From Panacagrimonas sp052389915 (GTDB taxonomy: Bacteria; Pseudomonadota; Gammaproteobacteria; Nevskiales; Nevskiaceae), in the NCBI GenBank assembly GCA_052389915.1, contig JBQTHL010000012.1, positions 68,492 to 132,491 of the forward strand: DNA of 64,000 bases, given 5' to 3'. The notes under the pieces were generated by a model, which was not told where the DNA came from, made no database searches, and was given only the letters and a program-made list of their open reading frames with translations. Both the position numbers and the translations under genes were made by a program. This document shows positions 60,770-64,000 of this stretch, piece after piece (position 1 is the first letter of the stretch; each line of letters begins with the position of its first letter).

Positions 60770-62182
60770 ATGTTCCCGACGATTATCAGGAAAGAACTGC
60801 GCGTTTCCTGGCGCGCAGGCCGTGTGTGGCCGCTGTTATTCGCATGGATCGTGCTGTCCGCACTCGCGGGTTTCGGCTCCATCGCCGCACAGCAGCGGAC
60901 GCAGGCGGAACGCAGCGCGGCGGCGGAACTCGATCGACAGGCCTGGGAGGCGCAGGGCGCGCGCAATCCGCATTCGGCGGCGCATTTCGGCCAGTACGCT
61001 TATAAACCGGCGACCATGCTTGGCGCACTCGAACCCGGTCTGGATGCTTGGTTCGGCACCTCGATCTGGATGGAGGCGCACTACCAGAATCCTGCGTCGC
61101 AACGTGCTGCCGAGGATTTGACCTCGTTGTCGCGCATGGGCGCGTTGTCGCTAGGGTGGATGCTGCAAGTGCTGTTGCCGCTGACAGTATTGGTACTGGG
61201 GTTTGATCTGTTCGCGGAAGAGCGCACACGCGGTGCGCTGAAACTGCAGCTGATCGCGGGTGCGCGGCCGGCGCAGCTGATGCTGGGCAAGGCACTATCG
61301 TTGTTGATCACGACGTTGGTAGTCACATCGCCGGCTTGGTTCGCGGCACTGCTGGTGGCGTCAGGCACCGGCGTGTCCGGTTTTGCCGATGGCGCGGCGC
61401 GCCTGGGCTGGTGGCTGCTGGCTTATGGCGTCTACGGCCTGATCTGGGTTCTGCTGACATTGACCGTATCGGCTTTTGCGGCCCACGCACGCGTTAGCCT
61501 GGGCCTGTTGTCGGGGGTTTGGTTGCTCGGCGTGCTGCTGCTGCCACGTCTGGCGGCGGAACAGGCGGAGTCGACCTACCCAACCCCACAGGCTGCGGCG
61601 TTCTGGAGCGACATTCGCAAAGCGCAGAGCGAAGGCATGGACGGACACAACCCCGGCGATGCGCGAACCCGGCAACTCGAAGCTGACACGCTGAAGCGTT
61701 ACGGCGTCGACACGATCGAAGAGCTGCCAGTCAGTTTCGCGGGCATCGCCCTGCAGGCCAGCGAGGAGTACGGCGATCAAGTGTTCGATCGCTTCTTCAC
61801 CCAGCTCTGGTCTGGCTACACCACACAAGCGGATTTCCAGCAGCGCTTTTCCTGGGTTGCACCGGTAATGGCCGCACGCGATCTGGCCATGACAGCTGCA
61901 GGCACCGACGTCGCGCATCACCAGCGCTTCGCCCAGGCGGCCGAGCAGCATCGCCGCGCCCTGCAACGTTTCCTCAATGACGACATGACCGCACATGCCA
62001 AAGGCCAGGACTTCGACTATCTCGCCAGCCCCGATTTCTGGGCGAAGGCGCCGCACTTCGACTATATGCCTCCGGTGGCCGAAATGCCGCAGCGCGCACT
62101 CATGGTCCTCGCCACTTGGCTGGCGGCCGGCATGATCGGCTGTGCCGTCGCCGCGCGCCGACTGCGCGGAGATGCCGCATGA
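60770..62182 (+). CDS. Large ABC-2 permease (DUF3526-like), subunit 1
   Basis: This 470-aa protein (473 from GTG 60761) starts MFPTIIRKELRVSWRAGRVW with an N-terminal helix. A long extracytoplasmic stretch (about residues 45-125) is followed by helices at about 130-155, 185-220 and 225-275, a second large soluble part (280-420), and a last helix near 445. This split layout fits ABC-2 permeases with DUF3526. AGGAG at 60757-60761 lies 8 nt before ATG 60770, so this start is favoured; ATG 60764 would overlap the ATPase stop. Confidence 0.82.
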   Translation: MFPTIIRKELRVSWRAGRVWPLLFAWIVLSALAGFGSIAAQQRTQAERSAAAELDRQAWEAQGARNPHSAAHFGQYAYKPATMLGALEPGLDAWFGTSIWMEAHYQNPASQRAAEDLTSLSRMGALSLGWMLQVLLPLTVLVLGFDLFAEERTRGALKLQLIAGARPAQLMLGKALSLLITTLVVTSPAWFAALLVASGTGVSGFADGAARLGWWLLAYGVYGLIWVLLTLTVSAFAAHARVSLGLLSGVWLLGVLLLPRLAAEQAESTYPTPQAAAFWSDIRKAQSEGMDGHNPGDARTRQLEADTLKRYGVDTIEELPVSFAGIALQASEEYGDQVFDRFFTQLWSGYTTQADFQQRFSWVAPVMAARDLAMTAAGTDVAHHQRFAQAAEQHRRALQRFLNDDMTAHAKGQDFDYLASPDFWAKAPHFDYMPPVAEMPQRALMVLATWLAAGMIGCAVAARRLRGDAA

Positions 62183-63588
62183 GCAGCATTTGGAATTTCG
62201 AATGGCGGTTGCTGGCGCGCGATCGCCTCATCGTCGTCACGCTTCTGGTGCTGGCGATCAGCCTGATCTACGCAGCAAGGTCGGGCGAGGCTTATCTCCG
62301 ACAGTGGCAGGAGACGGCCGCCAGCATCGAGCAGGCCAGCCGCACCAAGCTGGAGGGACAGATCGCGGACTTGCGAACCGAAAAGCCCATCGATTCTGTA
62401 CAGCCGTCATCATCCGGCACGCCACGGTCGGTGGTCATCGCCGCGCCAGCGGCGGTTCCGCCGCTGGCCCATTTCTCGGTGGGCCAGAGCGACCTTTATC
62501 CGCGCAGCGCCGATGCCGGTATCGCCAATCGCATCGACAATCTGTTCAAGCAATACCAGATTCAGTCACCGCTCACGCTGGCCTCCGGCCGTTTCGACCT
62601 CGCCTATGTGGTGATCGCGGTGCTGCCATTGTTGGCGATCGTGCTGTGCTTCGATCTCGTGGCCGCCGACCGCGCCGCCGGACGACTGGCGCTGCTCGCG
62701 GTGCAGGCCGGGAGTCTCGGCAGGCTGATCGCGCGGCGTCTGCTGTTGCGTAGCGTATTGTTGATCGCGCCGCTCCTGGGCCTATTCCTATGGGGCCTGT
62801 TCGGCGGCGCACAGCTGCTGCCTTTGGTGCTGTGGATCATCCTAGCGGCGCTTTACGCCGCGTTCTGGCTGCTTCTATGCGCCTGCGTGGCGCTGCGCCC
62901 GGCGAGCCCGGAGACGCAGGCCGCGCAGCTGGTGGCACTGTGGCTGCTGCTCGTGCTGGCGTTACCGGCAGGGATCAACCGCGCCATCGAAATCCTGGTG
63001 CCGCCACCCTCTCAGCAGGCATTCCAGGCGACGCTGCGCGCAGCCGAGATCAGCGCCAACCGCAAAGCCGAAGCGTTGCTGCAGGGTTATCTCAGCGATC
63101 ACCCGGAACTCACGGTCAATGGCCCCGAAGCATATGCCGCCTGGATGAAGCAGTCCTATGTCGTGGCGCGTGCGGTGGAAGCCGAGACACGGCCGGTATT
63201 GGAAGCGCACGAAACCCGCATCGAGCAGGCCCATCGCGCGGCGCAGTGGTTGCAGTTCTTATCACCTGCCGCAGCCACGCAACTCGCCCTGAGCGACGCC
63301 GCGGGGACTGGACCGGAACAGCAGGCGGCATACGTTGCAGCCGTACGCGCCTACAAGATCGATCTGCAAGAAAAGCTCGCGCCCGCGCTGTATCGCGGCG
63401 TGAAGCTCAGCGCCGATGAGCTCGCTGCGCTGCCCGCCTTTCAGGCACCGCGCTGGACACCGGCCTACCGGGCCTTTTTGCTTGCGGGAGTTATCGGCTT
63501 TCTCACGACGCTCTGCCTTTTGTTGGTTTTGGTCATGCGCCGCGCTGCCGCTTCGCTGTCTCCTGTTTCCGAGCCAGAAACGCACTGA
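62179..63588 (+). CDS. Large ABC-2 permease (DUF3526-like), subunit 2
   Basis: This 469-aa paralog-like partner has a helix at about residues 15-32, a soluble insert (about 45-140), five helices in about 165-275, a second soluble stretch and a terminal helix (about 435-455). The start ATG overlaps the stop of subunit 1 in an ATGA. Two permeases and one ATPase would form the exporter. The substrate is unknown; in related loci such exporters are placed beside TonB receptors. Confidence 0.82.
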   Translation: MSSIWNFEWRLLARDRLIVVTLLVLAISLIYAARSGEAYLRQWQETAASIEQASRTKLEGQIADLRTEKPIDSVQPSSSGTPRSVVIAAPAAVPPLAHFSVGQSDLYPRSADAGIANRIDNLFKQYQIQSPLTLASGRFDLAYVVIAVLPLLAIVLCFDLVAADRAAGRLALLAVQAGSLGRLIARRLLLRSVLLIAPLLGLFLWGLFGGAQLLPLVLWIILAALYAAFWLLLCACVALRPASPETQAAQLVALWLLLVLALPAGINRAIEILVPPPSQQAFQATLRAAEISANRKAEALLQGYLSDHPELTVNGPEAYAAWMKQSYVVARAVEAETRPVLEAHETRIEQAHRAAQWLQFLSPAAATQLALSDAAGTGPEQQAAYVAAVRAYKIDLQEKLAPALYRGVKLSADELAALPAFQAPRWTPAYRAFLLAGVIGFLTTLCLLLVLVMRRAAASLSPVSEPETH

Positions 63589-63590
63589 AC

Positions 63591-63680
63591 ATGAAGATTC
63601 TGATGCGTACATTCGCAGTCGGGACTGCGGCACTGTCTTGGTCGCTGTTCGCCGACGCCCAGATTCCGCCCCACTTCTAG
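63591..63680 (+). pseudogene. 29-codon signal-peptide ORF, truncated gene remnant
   Basis: The ORF codes MKILMRTFAVGTAALSWSLF plus ADAQIPPHF, a full signal peptide with an AXA-type cut site, then a stop after only five mature residues. It follows the permease by 2 bp and ends 7 bp before folE. It most likely is the surviving start of an exported protein, such as the TonB receptor often found here in DUF3526 operons, whose body has been deleted; a functional micropeptide is the alternative. Confidence 0.5.
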
Positions 63681-63687
63681 AGCCCTC

Positions 63688-64000
63688 ATGAACGCCCCCC
63701 ATCCGAAAGCCATAGACCGCCCCAGCCGTGCGCAAGCCGAAGAGGCCGCGCGCACGCTGATCCGTTGGGCTGGTGACGACCCCGCACGCGAAGGGCTCAT
63801 CGATACGCCCGCGCGCATGGTGCGTGCGTACGAGGAGTTCTTTGAAGGCTATACACAGGACCCGGATGCGCTCCTGTCGCCGACGTTCGAGGACGCCGGC
63901 GGTTACGACGAGATCGTGTGCCTGCGCAACATCCGTGTGGAGTCCCACTGCGAACACCACATCGTGCCGATTCTGGGGCGCGCGCATGTGGCCTACCTTC
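63688..64000 (+). CDS. folE: GTP cyclohydrolase I (FolE1-type), truncated by window edge
   Basis: The reading frame is open to the end of the window (104 residues seen; full enzymes are about 190-220). It starts MNAPHPKAIDRPSRAQAEEA and carries the family sequence EEAARTLIRWAGDDPAREGL, DTPARMVRAYEEFFEGY and the zinc-ligand region VESHCEHHIVPILGRAHVAY, with Cys and His ligands present. FolE1 needs Zn2+. A FolE in a Zur-type operon is unusual, because zinc-independent FolE2 is the common substitute. Here it may be a high-affinity paralog served by the ZigA-like GTPase. Confidence 0.88.
   Translation, partial: MNAPHPKAIDRPSRAQAEEAARTLIRWAGDDPAREGLIDTPARMVRAYEEFFEGYTQDPDALLSPTFEDAGGYDEIVCLRNIRVESHCEHHIVPILGRAHVAYL

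Overview
The window is high in G+C and carries about 50 kb of an integrative and conjugative element (ICE) of the ICEclc / PAGI-2 / PFGI-1 family. To its right lies a metal-homeostasis region that looks zinc-regulated. The ICE backbone type, the histidine-rich TonB receptor and the DUF411 protein suggest a gamma- or betaproteobacterium, perhaps a Xanthomonadaceae-like host. That is inference: no rRNA, tRNA or housekeeping gene is present to fix the taxon. I saw no integrase, att site, transposase, IS or CRISPR, so neither ICE end is defined here.

Layout. Positions 1-4352 hold the end of an unknown gene, the MobH-type relaxase, a polypurine-biased oriT candidate, a plus-strand Xre/RES toxin-antitoxin pair and a DUF3742 membrane protein. 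Positions 4360-28767 (minus strand) are the mating-pair-formation operon. Read from its promoter end it runs PilL-like lipoprotein, thioredoxin-fold protein, lytic transglycosylase, PFL_4695-type protein, TraD coupling protein, PFL_4697-type protein, RAQPRD protein, small pilin-like proteins, TraL/E/K/B-like proteins, a lipoprotein, VirB4/TraC ATPase, DsbA-like protein, RadC, PFL_4709/4710/4711-type proteins and TraG-like protein. Two cargoes interrupt it: a Gabija-type anti-phage pair on the plus strand (19531-23072) and a PAPS-reductase-like gene (7640-8518) joined to its neighbours by start/stop overlaps.

Positions 28912-40112 hold an orphan membrane protein on the plus strand, then a minus-strand run of ICE accessory genes: an SNF2-like helicase, a DNA-methyltransferase-like protein, DUF3275, DUF3577/STY4534 and DUF3085 proteins and several unknowns. 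Nearly every gene in this run has its own hairpin leader. Three of them, plus radC at 10.5 kb, carry a longer shared three-hairpin element that looks like the described radC RNA motif. Positions 40682-50363 are the DNA-maintenance module: topoisomerase III, SSB, DUF3158, PFL_4669-type, STY4528 replication-type, DUF2857, ParB, a HicA-like protein, ParA, AlpA and a conserved unknown. Paired palindromes in this module look like operators.

Positions 50772-64000 contain a LysR regulator and then two blocks. The minus-strand block is a small exported protein, a ZnuD-like TonB receptor with His-rich loops, an AztD/YncE-like beta-propeller lipoprotein and a DUF411 protein. The plus-strand block is a thioredoxin-reductase-like flavoprotein, then a TolB-like lipoprotein, a CobW/ZigA-type GTPase, an ABC ATPase with two large ABC-2 permeases, a 29-codon signal-peptide remnant and folE running off the edge. 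Zur-box-like palindromes at 56418 and 57804 precede the two sets, so the simplest model is a zinc-starvation regulon: capture at the outer membrane, periplasmic delivery, cytosolic allocation by the GTPase, and an extra GTP cyclohydrolase.
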